Shown: positions 29,404-38,250, counted from the first letter of the stretch. The stretch: 64,000 bases of DNA from Streptomyces marianii (GCF_005795905.1 NZ_VAWE01000001.1:3134501-3198500), one strand, 5' to 3'. Made by a program: numbers and translations. Notes: generated by a model not told the origin, from the sequence alone.

Positions 29404-30310
29404 GTCGACGCGTCTGTCCGTCTTCAAGACCTACAAGCTGTACGTCGGGGGCAAGTTCCCCCGCAGCGAGAGCGGCCGGGTGTACGAGGTGACCACAGCG
29501 ACATCAGCCGGCGGCGCGGCGGGCAAGGGCAGGTGGCTCGCCAACGCGCCGCTGTCCTCACGCAAGGACGCCCGTGACGCGGTCGTCGCCGCACGCAAGG
29601 CGTTCGGCGGCTGGTCGGGCGCCACGGCGTACAACCGCGGGCAGATCCTCTACCGCGTCGCCGAGATGCTCCAGGGCCGCAGGGAGCAGTTCGTCCGCGA
29701 GGTGGCCGACGCCGAGGGCCTGTCGAAGTCCAAGGCGGGCGCGGCCGTGGACGCCGCGATCGACCGCTGGGTGTGGTACGCGGGCTGGACGGACAAGATC
29801 GGCCAGGTCGTCGGCGGGGCGAACCCGGTCGCGGGCCCGTTCTTCAACCTGTCGACCCCCGAGCCGACCGGCGTCGTCGCCGTCCTCGCCCCGCAGGAGT
29901 CGTCCCTCCTCGGGCTGGTCTCGGTGATCGCCCCCGCGATCGCGACGGGCAACACGGTCGTGGTCGTCGCCTCGGAGCGCGCCCCGCTGCCGGCCCTCTC
30001 CCTCGGCGAGGTGCTGGCCACGTCCGACCTCCCCGGCGGCGTGGTCAACGTCCTTTCCGGCCGCACGGCCGAGATCGCCGCCCCGCTGGCCGCGCACCAG
30101 GACGTCAACGCGATCGACCTCACCGGGGCCGAGGCGCAGCTCGCCAAGGAGCTGGAGGTCGCCGCCGCGGACAATCTGAAGCGGGTGCTGCGCCCCCGCG
30201 CGGAGGACTGGACGGCCGACCCCGGCACGGACCGGATGACGGCCTTCCTGGAGACCAAGACGGTCTGGCACCCCACGGGTTCGCTGGGGGCCTCCGGCTC
30301 GGCGTACTGA
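29396..30310 (+). CDS. Truncated aldehyde dehydrogenase paralogue (pseudoenzyme)
   Basis: A 304-aa protein aligning with only the first 60% of an aldehyde dehydrogenase. The N-terminal NAD-binding part is recognisable (ARKAFGGWSG, VAEMLQGRREQF, VSVIAPAIATGNTVVVVASE). However, PWNF is replaced by PQES, the cofactor Lys segment by VVVASERAPL, the general-base Glu motif is absent, and the whole Cys-containing catalytic domain is missing. It starts at ATG 29396 within the end of the complete enzyme (8-bp overlap), so the two are translationally coupled. The clean coding sequence and a terminator just after it argue against random decay. It may be a regulatory or structural partner of the full enzyme. 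Confidence 0.85.
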   Translation: MSESTRLSVFKTYKLYVGGKFPRSESGRVYEVTTATSAGGAAGKGRWLANAPLSSRKDARDAVVAARKAFGGWSGATAYNRGQILYRVAEMLQGRREQFVREVADAEGLSKSKAGAAVDAAIDRWVWYAGWTDKIGQVVGGANPVAGPFFNLSTPEPTGVVAVLAPQESSLLGLVSVIAPAIATGNTVVVVASERAPLPALSLGEVLATSDLPGGVVNVLSGRTAEIAAPLAAHQDVNAIDLTGAEAQLAKELEVAAADNLKRVLRPRAEDWTADPGTDRMTAFLETKTVWHPTGSLGASGSAY

Positions 30311-30351
30311 GCCGCCCCGCGGTGGCGCCCCGGCGCACCGCGCCGCACGCT

Positions 30352-30389
30352 CGGCGGGCCCGCGGGGATCGCTCCCCGCGGGCCCGCCG
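30352..30389 (+). terminator. Terminator of the deoC-aldehyde dehydrogenase operon
   Basis: A perfect 17-bp stem, 30352-30368 with 30373-30389, and a TCGC loop. It could also end transcription of the convergent secreted-protein gene. Confidence 0.85.
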
Positions 30390-30404
30390 TCGCGCACCCT
30401 CCGG

Positions 30405-30746
30405 TCAGCCCGGGATGAGCCCGCCGAGCAGCGGACCGGCGACCGGCACCTCCCGCGGGCTGCCGAGCGACCCGGTGACGTGCCGGGTCTCGAGCGCGTG
30501 GAAGTCGGCGACCTGCGTGCCGACTCCGTTGTCGAGCGGGTCCACACCGGTGTGCGCCAGCGGGTTCAGCGGAACGTTCTCGACGGGCGCCCCGACGTAC
30601 CCGACGCTGTCCGCGAGGGCGTTCACGGTCGCCGAGCCGTGGCCGTCGGCGTGCGCCGCCTGGGCCGGTGCGGCCCCGGCGCCGAGCGCCGCGCCCAGCG
30701 CGGTGACGGTCAGCCCGGCCGCCCTGAGGAATTTCGTGCCTGCCAT
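30405..30746 (-). CDS. Small secreted protein of unknown function
   Basis: A 113-aa exported protein with a clear signal peptide (MAGTKFLRAAGL..., cleavage near AQAA/HADG, residue about 31). The mature part is about 80 residues, Gly/Pro/Val-rich, with no Cys and no catalytic motif. It ends GPLLGGLIPG, like several small Streptomyces wall-associated proteins. ATG 30746 is preceded by GGAGGCAGGA. Function unknown. Confidence 0.78.
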   Translation of the reverse strand: MAGTKFLRAAGLTVTALGAALGAGAAPAQAAHADGHGSATVNALADSVGYVGAPVENVPLNPLAHTGVDPLDNGVGTQVADFHALETRHVTGSLGSPREVPVAGPLLGGLIPG

Positions 30747-30865
30747 GGAATCCTGCCTCCAGAAGTAACCGGTCGACGACGCAGCGTAGTTGTGATGTGA
30801 CGCTCGATACCAACCGGACCTCCGGGGGATCCCACGCACGGGTCAATGCCTCACACTGGTGTCCC

Positions 30866-31504
30866 GTGAGTTCCCAACCCCCGCCGACGCGCGTCGTCCT
30901 GCTGTCCGGGCCCTCGGGTTCCGGAAAATCGTCCCTCGCCGCCCGCTCCGGCCTCCCGGTGCTGCGCCTCGACGACTTCTACAAGGAGGGTGACGACCCC
31001 GGTCTCCCGCTGATGGCGGGCACCACGGCCGTCGACTGGGACTCCCCCGTCTCCTGGGACGCCGACGCCGCGGTACGGGCGGTCGCGGAACTGTGCCGTA
31101 CGGGACGGACGACGGTCCCGGTGTACGACATCGCCACCAGTTCCCGGAGCGGCGCCGAGTTCGTCGACATCTCCCGTGCCCCGCTCTTCGTCGCGGAGGG
31201 CGTCTTCGCCGCGGACATCGTGGACCGCTGCCGGGAGCTCGGCATCCTCGCGGACGCCCTGTGCCTGCGCGGACGGCCCTCGACGACGTTCCGCCGCCGA
31301 CTCGTGCGGGATCTGCGCGAAGGCCGCAAGTCCGTGCCCTTCCTGCTCCGGCGCGGCTGGCGGCTGATGCGGGCCGAACGCGGCATCGTCACCCGCCAGA
31401 CGGCGCTGGGCGCCCACCCCTGCGGCGCGGACGAGGCGCTGGGCCGTCTCGCCACGGCCGCCGCGGGCCACTGCCGCCGCGCCCCGGCGAAGGAAGCCGT
31501 GTAG
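30866..31504 (+). CDS. Uridine kinase-like P-loop protein
   Basis: A 212-aa P-loop kinase: Walker A GPSGSGKSS near residue 15, LRLDDFYKEGDDPGLP as in the uridine kinase acceptor-binding region, DWDSPVSWD and VPVYDIATS, and an Arg-rich lid (FRRRLVRDLREGRK). It would phosphorylate uridine/cytidine or a similar substrate, in keeping with the surrounding salvage genes, but the substrate is inferred. The start is GTG 30866. It is shorter and more divergent than classical Udk, so no symbol is given. It converges with sigQ across a shared terminator. Confidence 0.82.
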   Translation: MSSQPPPTRVVLLSGPSGSGKSSLAARSGLPVLRLDDFYKEGDDPGLPLMAGTTAVDWDSPVSWDADAAVRAVAELCRTGRTTVPVYDIATSSRSGAEFVDISRAPLFVAEGVFAADIVDRCRELGILADALCLRGRPSTTFRRRLVRDLREGRKSVPFLLRRGWRLMRAERGIVTRQTALGAHPCGADEALGRLATAAAGHCRRAPAKEAV

Positions 31505-31597
31505 GGAGCCCCGAGCCCGGGGGAGCCGCCCCGCCGACGTGGCGGGGCGCGGGCGGGCGCCCGCGGGTCCGGCCCGCTCCCGCCCGCCCTCGGACGC

Positions 31598-31646
31598 GCG
31601 AAGCGGGGTCGTGCAGAACCCCCTGTCCTGTACGGCCCCGCTTCGC
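31598..31646. terminator. Bidirectional terminator between the kinase gene and sigQ
   Basis: Perfect 11-bp arms GCGAAGCGGGG (31598-31608) and CCCCGCTTCGC (31636-31646) with a long 27-nt loop. Confidence 0.6.
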
Positions 31647-31693
31647 TTCCCCCCGTGGATCCCCCGTGATCCCCGTGACCCCCCGTACCGCCT

Positions 31694-32473
31694 TCAGGCC
31701 ACCAGCTCGCCGAAGGACTCTTCCTCGTCACGGCCGAAGCTGAGGGCGTCGTCCTCGCGCATCCGGCGCAGGGAGCGCCAGATGCTCGACTTCACCGTGC
31801 CGACACTGATGTCGAGGATCTCCGCGATCTCCGGGTCCGTGCGTCCCTCGTAGTAGCGCAGCACCAGCATCGTGCGCTGCAGCTCGGGGAGCCGGGCCAG
31901 GGCCTGCCACAGGACCGCGCGCAGCTCGGTGCCGCGCATCGCGTCCGTGTCGCCCGCCGTCTCGGGAAGCTCCTCGGTCGGGTACTCGTCGATCTTGCGC
32001 CGGCGCCAGGCGCTGATGTGCAGGTTGGTCATCGTCCGGCGCAGGTAGCCGCCGACCGCCGCCTTGTCGCTGATCCGGTCCCACGCCCGGTAGGTGGAGA
32101 ACAGCGCGCTCTGCAGCAGGTCCTCCGCCTCGTAGCGGTCACCGGTCAGGTGGTAGGCGGTCGCGTACAGGGAGGCGCGGCGCTCCCGGACGTAGGCGGT
32201 GAACGCCGCTTCGGCGTCCGCCCGCTCCCCCGGGACGCTCCGCTCCCCCGCGGACTCCCCGTACGCGCTTCCCCCGTGGCTCGCCTCGGCCCTGGCCTCG
32301 ACGACCGTCATGCAGGACGTGCGTCCCTGCTCGGCGGTCGACGGCCGGTGCTGGCGCCCGGCGCCGCGAACGCACCCCCGCCCGTTCACGGCGCCGGACT
32401 TCTCGGTGTTCCGTACGACGTCGTGGAGACGCGTGACAACCGCGCTCGAAGACGTGCTGTGCAGTGCGTTCAT
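31694..32473 (-). CDS. sigQ: ECF sigma factor SigQ
   Basis: A SigE-like extracytoplasmic-function sigma factor. Region 2 (TAYVRERRASLYATAYHLTGDRYEAEDLLQSALFSTYRAWDRI) and region 4 (LPELQRTMLVLRYYEGRTDPEIAEILDISVGTVKSSIWRSLRRMRE; given here only as landmarks LPELQRT and SVGTVKSS) are complete. It is divergent from afsQ1-afsQ2, the arrangement known from S. coelicolor, where sigQ is a target of AfsQ1 and affects antibiotic production. The frame gives 259 aa from ATG 32473. The first 54 residues are not part of the sigma fold, and ATG 32311 would give a 205-aa protein. The extension has protein-like composition, so the long form is listed with that caveat. Confidence 0.88.
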   Translation of the reverse strand: MNALHSTSSSAVVTRLHDVVRNTEKSGAVNGRGCVRGAGRQHRPSTAEQGRTSCMTVVEARAEASHGGSAYGESAGERSVPGERADAEAAFTAYVRERRASLYATAYHLTGDRYEAEDLLQSALFSTYRAWDRISDKAAVGGYLRRTMTNLHISAWRRRKIDEYPTEELPETAGDTDAMRGTELRAVLWQALARLPELQRTMLVLRYYEGRTDPEIAEILDISVGTVKSSIWRSLRRMREDDALSFGRDEEESFGELVA

Positions 32474-32557
32474 CCCGCGCCCCCCGCCGGTAGGAGTCCG
32501 TTCGTGCCTTGTGGAGAAGACTCTGCCCGGGGGACTTCACACCGCTGTCTGCCGACT

Positions 32558-32573
32558 GTCACAGACCTGTCAC
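32558..32573. promoter_or_regulatory. AfsQ1 binding site between sigQ and afsQ1
   Basis: GTCAC-AGACCT-GTCAC fits exactly the published AfsQ1 consensus GTnAC-n6-GTnAC. It lies about 80 bp upstream of both divergent genes and should mediate control of sigQ, and perhaps of afsQ1. Confidence 0.85.
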
Positions 32574-32654
32574 AGGGCCCCGTGTCCCTGGCGGAACGGG
32601 CCGGAGCGGTCCGACGGTCGAACTGTCGGGGCCGCATGGGCCAGAATGACCTCC

Positions 32655-33332
32655 GTGCCTTTCCTGTTGCTGATCGAGGACGACGACGCCATCCGCACGG
32701 CCCTCGAACTCTCCCTGTCACGCCAGGGCCACCGTGTGGCCACCGCGGCGACGGGCGAGGACGGCCTGAAACTGCTGCGCGAGCAGCGGCCGGACCTGAT
32801 CGTGCTGGACGTGATGCTGCCAGGCATCGACGGTTTCGAGGTGTGCCGGCGGATCAGGCGCACGGACCAGTTGCCGATCATCCTGCTGACCGCGCGGAGC
32901 GACGACATCGACGTCGTCGTCGGGCTGGAGTCGGGCGCCGACGACTACGTGGTCAAACCGGTGCAGGGGCGGGTGCTCGACGCCCGGATCCGCGCCGTGC
33001 TGCGGCGGGGTGAGCGCGAGTCGACGGACTCGGCGACCTTCGGCTCGCTGGTCATCGACCGCTCCGCCATGACGGTCACCAAGAACGGCGAGGACCTGCA
33101 GCTCACACCGACCGAGCTGCGCCTCCTGCTGGAGCTGAGCCGCCGGCCCGGCCAGGCTCTGTCCCGCCAGCAGCTGCTTCGCCTGGTGTGGGAGCACGAC
33201 TACCTGGGCGACTCCCGGCTGGTGGACGCCTGCGTCCAGCGGCTGCGGGCGAAGGTGGAGGACGTGCCGTCCTCGCCGACGCTGATCCGCACGGTCAGAG
33301 GTGTCGGCTACCGGCTGGACACGCCTCAGTGA
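32655..33332 (+). CDS. afsQ1: Response regulator AfsQ1
   Basis: A 225-aa OmpR/PhoB-type regulator. The receiver begins VPFLLLIEDDDAIRTALELS, with the phospho-acceptor in VLDVMLPGIDGFE and the conserved Lys in YVVKPVQGRVLDARIR. The C-terminal winged helix shows LTPTELRLLLELSR and VDACVQRLRAKVED...VRGVGYRL. Length, sequence style and neighbours match AfsQ1 of S. coelicolor, which controls actinorhodin, undecylprodigiosin and nitrogen-related genes. The start is GTG 32655: CAGAAT lies 7 nt upstream with no ribosome-binding site, suggesting a leaderless mRNA. It overlaps afsQ2 by 4 bp. Confidence 0.93.
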   Translation: MPFLLLIEDDDAIRTALELSLSRQGHRVATAATGEDGLKLLREQRPDLIVLDVMLPGIDGFEVCRRIRRTDQLPIILLTARSDDIDVVVGLESGADDYVVKPVQGRVLDARIRAVLRRGERESTDSATFGSLVIDRSAMTVTKNGEDLQLTPTELRLLLELSRRPGQALSRQQLLRLVWEHDYLGDSRLVDACVQRLRAKVEDVPSSPTLIRTVRGVGYRLDTPQ

Positions 33333-34852
33333 GCGGTGCCGCAAAGAGGGCCATACTCGCGGGACTCGGCTGGACCAGTCTCAGACTGCGCCTCGTCGTC
33401 GTGTTCGGCATGGTCGCGCTGACCGCCGCCGTGTCCGCGTCCGGGATCGCGTACTGGCTGAACCGGGAGGCGGTACTGACCCGTACGCAGGACGCGGCGC
33501 TGGGCGACTTCCGGCAGCAGATGCAGAACCGTGCCGCATCGCTGCCCGCTCGGCCCACGGAGGGCGAACTCCAGACGACGGCGGAACAGATGGCGGGGGG
33601 CACCACCGGCTACAGCGTGCTGCTCCTCGGGGAGCGGGCCGCGGGCAAGCCGATCGTCGGCGCCTCCGACCCCGACGTCTTCACCCTCGACGACGTGCCC
33701 GCGGAGCTGCGCAAGGCGGTGAACGACCAGTCGCATCTGTTCTGGGTGCGCATCCAGCGCGGCAGCACGCCCTACCTGGTGGCCGGCACGCGCGTCGTCG
33801 GCGGCGGGCCGACGGGCTATCTGTTCAAGTCCCTCGACCAGGAGCGCCAGGACCTGAACTCGCTGGCCTGGTCGCTGGGCATCGCCACGGCCCTGGCCCT
33901 GGCCGGCTCGGCGCTGCTGGCGCAGGCCGCCGCGACGACCGTGCTCAAGCCCGTCCAGCGGCTCGGGCAGGCGGCCCGGCAGCTCGGCGAGGGCAAGCTG
34001 GACACCCGGCTTCAGGTGTCCGGCACGGACGAACTGGCCGAGCTGTCCCGGACCTTCAACAAGGCGGCGGAGTCGCTGGAGAAGAAGATGGCGGACATGA
34101 GCGCGCGGGAGGAGTCCAGCCGCCGCTTCGTCGCCGACATGTCGCACGAGCTGCGTACGCCGCTGACCGCGCTGACCGCCGTGACGGAGATCCTGGAGGG
34201 CGAACAGGACGCCCTCGACCCGATGATCGCCCCGGCCGTGGAGCTGGTGGTGAGCGAGACGCGGCGGCTGAACGACCTGGTGGAGAATCTGATGGAGGTG
34301 ACCCGCTTCGACGCGGGCACCGCGCGACTGGTCCTCGACGACGTCGACGTCGCCGACCAGGTCACCGCCTGCATCGACGCGCGGGCCTGGCTGGACGCCG
34401 TCGAACTGGACGCGGAGCGCGGCATCATGGCCCGCCTCGACCCGCGCCGCCTCGACGTCATACTCGCGAATCTGATCGGCAACGCGCTGAAGCACGGCGG
34501 CTCGCCGGTGCGGGTGGCGGTGCGTACGGAGGGCGAGGAGTTGCTCATCGAGGTACGGGACCACGGTCCGGGCATCCCGGAGGAGGTCCTGCCGCACGTC
34601 TTCGACCGGTTCTACAAGGCGAGCGCCTCGCGGCCGCGGTCCGAGGGCAGCGGCCTGGGGCTGTCCATCGCGATGGAGAACGCCCTGATCCACGGGGGCG
34701 GCATCACCGCGGCCAACTGCACGGACGGCGACGGCGGTGCGGTGTTCGTGCTGCGGCTGCCCCGTGACGCCTCCGGCATCACCCCGGAGGGCCACGGTCG
34801 GACGTCCGGGGAGCGCGACGGCGGGCGGGGAGCGGAGGGCGACGCACGGTGA
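33329..34852 (+). CDS. afsQ2: Sensor histidine kinase AfsQ2
   Basis: A 507-aa membrane kinase. Helix 1 (about residues 18-45) and helix 2 (about 175-205) flank an extracytoplasmic sensor domain of about 130 residues. A HAMP linker (VLKPVQRLGQAARQLGEG) precedes the HisKA domain with the phospho-acceptor His in FVADMSHELRTPL. The HATPase domain has N-box LIGNALKHGG, G1 DHGPGIPEE and G2 GSGLGLSIAME. It starts at GTG 33329 in a GTGA overlap with afsQ1. The C-terminal 35 residues are Gly/Arg/Asp-rich and disordered. The stimulus is not visible; nitrogen source has been implicated for the S. coelicolor system. Confidence 0.93.
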   Translation: MSGAAKRAILAGLGWTSLRLRLVVVFGMVALTAAVSASGIAYWLNREAVLTRTQDAALGDFRQQMQNRAASLPARPTEGELQTTAEQMAGGTTGYSVLLLGERAAGKPIVGASDPDVFTLDDVPAELRKAVNDQSHLFWVRIQRGSTPYLVAGTRVVGGGPTGYLFKSLDQERQDLNSLAWSLGIATALALAGSALLAQAAATTVLKPVQRLGQAARQLGEGKLDTRLQVSGTDELAELSRTFNKAAESLEKKMADMSAREESSRRFVADMSHELRTPLTALTAVTEILEGEQDALDPMIAPAVELVVSETRRLNDLVENLMEVTRFDAGTARLVLDDVDVADQVTACIDARAWLDAVELDAERGIMARLDPRRLDVILANLIGNALKHGGSPVRVAVRTEGEELLIEVRDHGPGIPEEVLPHVFDRFYKASASRPRSEGSGLGLSIAMENALIHGGGITAANCTDGDGGAVFVLRLPRDASGITPEGHGRTSGERDGGRGAEGDAR

Positions 34853-35550
34853 GCCGAGTACATGGGTCATGCAAAGCCCCCGCGCCGGCCGGCCCGGCGG
34901 ACGCGGCCGGGCCGGGCCGGGGCATCGCACTGCCCGGGTTGCGCCGAACGGCGGTGGCCGTGGCCGGTGCCGTCGCCCTCGCGGCCGCCGTGGGCGGCTG
35001 CGGCATCAGGACGACCACGGTCCCGGTCGACGCCGGACCGGCGCCCTCCCGGGTGCCGTGCACTCTCTCCGGCAAGGAGACCGCCACCCGATCGGAGCCG
35101 CAGATTCCGGTACGGGTGTACCTGGTGTGCGCGTCGGCGCTGGAGGCGGTGGACCGTACCGTCCCGATCGCCGAGGGACGGACCGGCAACCGGGTGCGGA
35201 TGGCCCAGGCACTCCTCCAGGAGCTGCGGGAGGATCCGTCGGAGACCGAGCGGGAGGCCGGGTTCGCGAGCCTCGTACGGGGCCCGCTGACGGTCTCCCC
35301 GCCACGTGACGGCGACCCGGCGGGCACGCTGCGGCTGAGCCGGCAGCCCGAGGACCTGCCGCCGGCGGCGCTTGCACAGGTCGTGTGCACGCTGGCGGAG
35401 AGTGAGGCGGCGACCGCGGGCGGCACGGTGGTGCTCGCGGGACCGGGCGAGTACGCGCCGCGCGGCTACCGCTGCACCGACTCGGTGAAACAGCGTCCCG
35501 ACACGGCCCTGCCGACCGCGGGGCCGCTGCCGTCGCCGGCCGCCTCCTGA
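34849..35550 (+). CDS. AfsQ-locus lipoprotein (GerMN-like)
   Basis: A 233-aa protein starting at GTG 34849 in a GTGA overlap with afsQ2, so it is part of the afsQ operon. A long N-terminus leads to a hydrophobic stretch and the lipobox-like VGGC (about residues 47-50), so the mature protein is probably a lipoprotein. The following domain (IPVRVYLVCASALEAVDRTVP...MAQALLQELREDP) resembles a GerMN-type fold. A Pro/Ser-rich tail ends it. The coupling suggests that it tunes sensing by AfsQ2 outside the membrane; this is inference from context. Confidence 0.82.
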   Translation: MSRVHGSCKAPAPAGPADAAGPGRGIALPGLRRTAVAVAGAVALAAAVGGCGIRTTTVPVDAGPAPSRVPCTLSGKETATRSEPQIPVRVYLVCASALEAVDRTVPIAEGRTGNRVRMAQALLQELREDPSETEREAGFASLVRGPLTVSPPRDGDPAGTLRLSRQPEDLPPAALAQVVCTLAESEAATAGGTVVLAGPGEYAPRGYRCTDSVKQRPDTALPTAGPLPSPAAS

Positions 35551-35627
35551 CGAGAATTCCGGCGGGTGACCTACTCCGGCACGACCGGCACGGAACCGAT
35601 CCCACCGGTCGTCGCGTCTTGTGGTGC

Positions 35628-36227
35628 GTGCAGCGTCAAGGTTCGGGCGGCAGTGCCGCCATCCGCTTCCGCGTGGCAGGAGGCATCCTCCTGCTCGCAC
35701 ATCTCGCTCTCGTGGCGTGGCTGACACTCCGCCCGCTGGACGTGCCGTGGGTGACGGCGGCGAACCTGGAACCGCTGGCGGGCATCAAGGCCGACCTCGC
35801 GGCGGGCCCCCTCCACGCGGCCCGTCGGATCGGCGAGGGACTGCTGCTCCTGGCGCCCCTCGGGATACTCCTCCCGATGGCGGGCGGCAGACTCGCCGTC
35901 TCCCCCTGGGCGTCACTGGCACGCACGGTCGCGGCGGGGGCGCTGCTGTCCCTGGGCATCGAACTGCTCCAGACCGCGGTGCCGGGCCGGGTCGTCGACG
36001 TGGACTCGCTGCTGCTCAACACCGCCGGGGTGGCGCTGGCCCATCTCCTCGTCGTTCCCGCCGGGCGCGCCCGGCTGCGGCGCGGGGGCTCGGGACACCG
36101 GCCGGCAGGCCGTGGGAGGGACCGGGGGCCCCTGCTCCGGGAGGACGCTCCTCAGGGGCCCACCCCGACGATTCCCAGGGTCGGGATCGCCCCCTGGAGC
36201 GACGCTTGTTCCGCTCGTTCCCGGTGA
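35628..36227 (+). CDS. VanZ-family membrane protein
   Basis: A 199-aa membrane protein with four helices (about residues 12-30, 60-80, 92-112, 125-145). It has the VanZ-like pattern LRPLDVPWVTAANLEPLAGI, LLLLAPLGILLPM and SLGIELLQTAVPGRVVDVDSLLLNTAGVALAH; the last is the most characteristic. A 50-residue Arg/Gly/Pro tail follows. GTG 35628 is preferred to the TTG at 35619. In enterococci VanZ confers low-level teicoplanin resistance; the role of Streptomyces homologues is not established. Confidence 0.82.
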   Translation: MQRQGSGGSAAIRFRVAGGILLLAHLALVAWLTLRPLDVPWVTAANLEPLAGIKADLAAGPLHAARRIGEGLLLLAPLGILLPMAGGRLAVSPWASLARTVAAGALLSLGIELLQTAVPGRVVDVDSLLLNTAGVALAHLLVVPAGRARLRRGGSGHRPAGRGRDRGPLLREDAPQGPTPTIPRVGIAPWSDACSARSR

Positions 36228-36289
36228 ACATGGAGTCATCGGGAGCCCGACGGAGCGGCTCCCACGAAGGACTCCTGAAGGAGCACACC

Positions 36290-36490
36290 ATGGCCGCACT
36301 TGCCCGCCCCCGCGACGGACGGATGATCGGCGGAGTGTGCGCAGCGCTGGCACGGCGCTTCGGCACCTCCGCGACCACGATGCGCGTGATCTTCCTGGTT
36401 TCCTGTCTGCTGCCCGGCCCGCAGTTCCTGCTGTACCTGGCGCTGTGGCTGCTGCTGCCGGCGGAGAAGACCGCCTCCACCGCCTGGTGA
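36290..36490 (+). CDS. PspC-domain membrane protein
   Basis: A 66-aa protein that is almost entirely one PspC domain: DGRMIGGVCAALARRFGTSATTMRVIF followed by a hydrophobic helix (LLPGPQFLLYLALWLLLP). The family is linked to envelope stress and membrane integrity. The start is ATG 36290 with AAGGAG 6 nt upstream. A perfect terminator follows. Confidence 0.9.
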   Translation: MAALARPRDGRMIGGVCAALARRFGTSATTMRVIFLVSCLLPGPQFLLYLALWLLLPAEKTASTAW

Positions 36491-36510
36491 CGACCGCCGC
36501 GACCACGCGG

Positions 36511-36548
36511 GGGAGGCGCGCACCCGGACGTCCGGGTGCGCGCCTCCC
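36511..36548 (+). terminator. Terminator after the PspC gene
   Basis: A perfect 18-bp stem, 36511-36528 with 36531-36548, and a CG loop. Confidence 0.85.
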
Positions 36549-36607
36549 GTCGTCGGCGGTCGCGCCGTAGGGCGCCCTCGTCGGTGACCGGACGCCGCAC
36601 GCCCCGG

Positions 36608-36922
36608 TCACACGGGGAGCGGAAGACCGTTCAGCGGAAGGCCGTTCAGCGGCAGACCGCCTGCCGGCACACCGCTGACCGGCAGACCGCCGAGGAGGCC
36701 GCCGACCGGGGCGGGCGCGGGCGCGGGCAGGATCCTGGGACCGGACTGCTGGGCGAGCTCCTCGACGGCGGGCAGCACGGTCGGCTGGACGGCGGAGAGG
36801 GCGTCCACGGGCGTGCCGACGTCGGGGAGGGCCGTCGTGGCCGACGCGGAACCGGCGGCGGCAGCGGCGAAGGCGGCGCCGAGAGCGGCGACACCGAGGG
36901 TCTTGGCAGCAGCTTGCTTCAT
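36608..36922 (-). CDS. Small secreted protein with GLPLNG-type repeats
   Basis: A 104-aa exported protein. The signal peptide is MKQAAAKTLGVAALGAAFAAAAAGSASA/TT. The mature part is Ala/Pro/Val-rich and ends in short repeats (GGLPVSG, AGGLPLNG, GLPLNG, GLPLPV). ATG 36922 is chosen because the signal peptide starts there; a GGGGAGG-like site was not found at ideal spacing, although CCAAGGAAA is close by. Proteins of this kind are common in Streptomyces and often cell-wall associated. Function unknown. Confidence 0.78.
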   Translation of the reverse strand: MKQAAAKTLGVAALGAAFAAAAAGSASATTALPDVGTPVDALSAVQPTVLPAVEELAQQSGPRILPAPAPAPVGGLLGGLPVSGVPAGGLPLNGLPLNGLPLPV

Positions 36923-37056
36923 CAGGTGTGTTTCCTTGGGGAGGGGAATTGCACGGCTTTGCAAGCTAGCCAGCGCCGCCACGGCCCCGCAAACACCCGG
37001 AGGAAGGAAAAACGACCGGGGGTTGACACTCCCGGCCGTTTCCACATCACTTCGCT

Positions 37057-38244
37057 TCAGCCTTTTCTAGCGGCAGAACCGCTGGTCGTGGCCGTCTGCT
37101 GGAAAAGCCACTCCGACCTGAGTTCGGCGTATCCCGGCTTGATGACGTCATTGATCATCGCGAGCCGCTCATCAAAAGGAATGAACGCCGACTTCATCGC
37201 ATTGACCGTGAACCACTGCATGTCGTCGAGCGTGTAGCCGAATGTCTCGGTCAGCAGCTCGAATTCGCGGCTCATGCTCGTGTTGCTCATCAGCCGGTTG
37301 TCCGTGTTGACGGTGGCCCGGAAGTGCAGCCGTCGCAGCAGCCCGATGGGGTGCTCCTCGTACGAGGACGCGGCACCCGTCTGCAGGTTGGACGTCGGGC
37401 ACAGTTCGAGCGGGACCCGCTTGTCCCGGACGTACGCGGCGAGCCGCCCCATCTTCACGCCGCCGTCGGCGGCGACCTCGATGTCGTCGATGATGCGGAC
37501 GCCGTGGCCGAGACGGTCCGCGCCGCACCACTGGAGGGCCTGCCAGATGGACGGCAGCCCGAATCCCTCGCCGGCGTGGATCGTGAAGTGGTTGTTCTCC
37601 CGCTTGAGGTACTCGAACGCGTCGAGGTGGCGGGTGGGCGGGTAGCCGGCCTCGGCGCCCGCGATGTCGAAGCCGACGACGCCCGCGTCGCGGTAGCGGT
37701 TGGCGAGTTCGGCGATCTCCAGGGCCCGAGCCGCGTGCCGCATCGCGGTCAGGAGGGCACCGACCCGGATGCGGTGGCCGTTGGCGCGGGCCCGGCGTTC
37801 GCCCTCCCGGAAACCGTCGTTGACGGCCTCGACGACCTCTTCGAGGGTCAGCCCCGCTTCGAGGTGCTGCTCCGGCGCGTACCGCACCTCGGCGTACACG
37901 ACGCCGTCCTCGGCCAGGTCCTCGGCGCACTCGATCGCGACGCGCTTGAGGGCCTCCCGGGTCTGCATGACGGCACAGGTGTGCGCGAACGTCTCCAGGT
38001 AGCGCTCCAGCGAGCCGGAGTCGGCCGCTTCGTGGAACCAGACGCCGAGCTTGTCCGGCTCGGTCTCGGGCAGGGCGTCGTAGCCGACGGCGCGGGCGAG
38101 GTCGATGACGGTGCCGGGGCGCAGCCCGCCGTCGAGATGGTCGTGCAGAAGAACCTTCGGGGCGCGGCGGATCTGGTCCGTGGTGGGCCCCTGGTGCCCG
38201 GGGGCGCTTCCCCGGGAGGATGCGTGGGGTGTCTGGCTCGTCAT
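37057..38244 (-). CDS. add: Adenosine deaminase
   Basis: A 395-aa TIM-barrel metallo-enzyme converting (deoxy)adenosine to (deoxy)inosine, which PNP can then split. Zinc ligands and catalytic residues are visible: HDHLDGG near residue 34, [12 protein letters not shown] (His and Glu), RLGHGVR, and the Asp pair region [11 protein letters not shown]. The N-terminal 25 residues and the last 10 are disordered. ATG 38244 lies exactly 6 nt after a -10 hexamer with no ribosome-binding site, so the mRNA is probably leaderless, and the salvage operator sits just upstream of the -10. Confidence 0.95.
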   Translation of the reverse strand: MTSQTPHASSRGSAPGHQGPTTDQIRRAPKVLLHDHLDGGLRPGTVIDLARAVGYDALPETEPDKLGVWFHEAADSGSLERYLETFAHTCAVMQTREALKRVAIECAEDLAEDGVVYAEVRYAPEQHLEAGLTLEEVVEAVNDGFREGERRARANGHRIRVGALLTAMRHAARALEIAELANRYRDAGVVGFDIAGAEAGYPPTRHLDAFEYLKRENNHFTIHAGEGFGLPSIWQALQWCGADRLGHGVRIIDDIEVAADGGVKMGRLAAYVRDKRVPLELCPTSNLQTGAASSYEEHPIGLLRRLHFRATVNTDNRLMSNTSMSREFELLTETFGYTLDDMQWFTVNAMKSAFIPFDERLAMINDVIKPGYAELRSEWLFQQTATTSGSAARKG

Positions 38245-38250
38245 CTCCGC

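Noticed and set aside
26260..29427. A minus-strand open frame of about 1055 codons opposite deoC and the aldehyde dehydrogenase
   Set aside because: It is the antisense shadow of the genes on the plus strand; only its 3' part (26260-26901) encodes a real protein with the PH domain.
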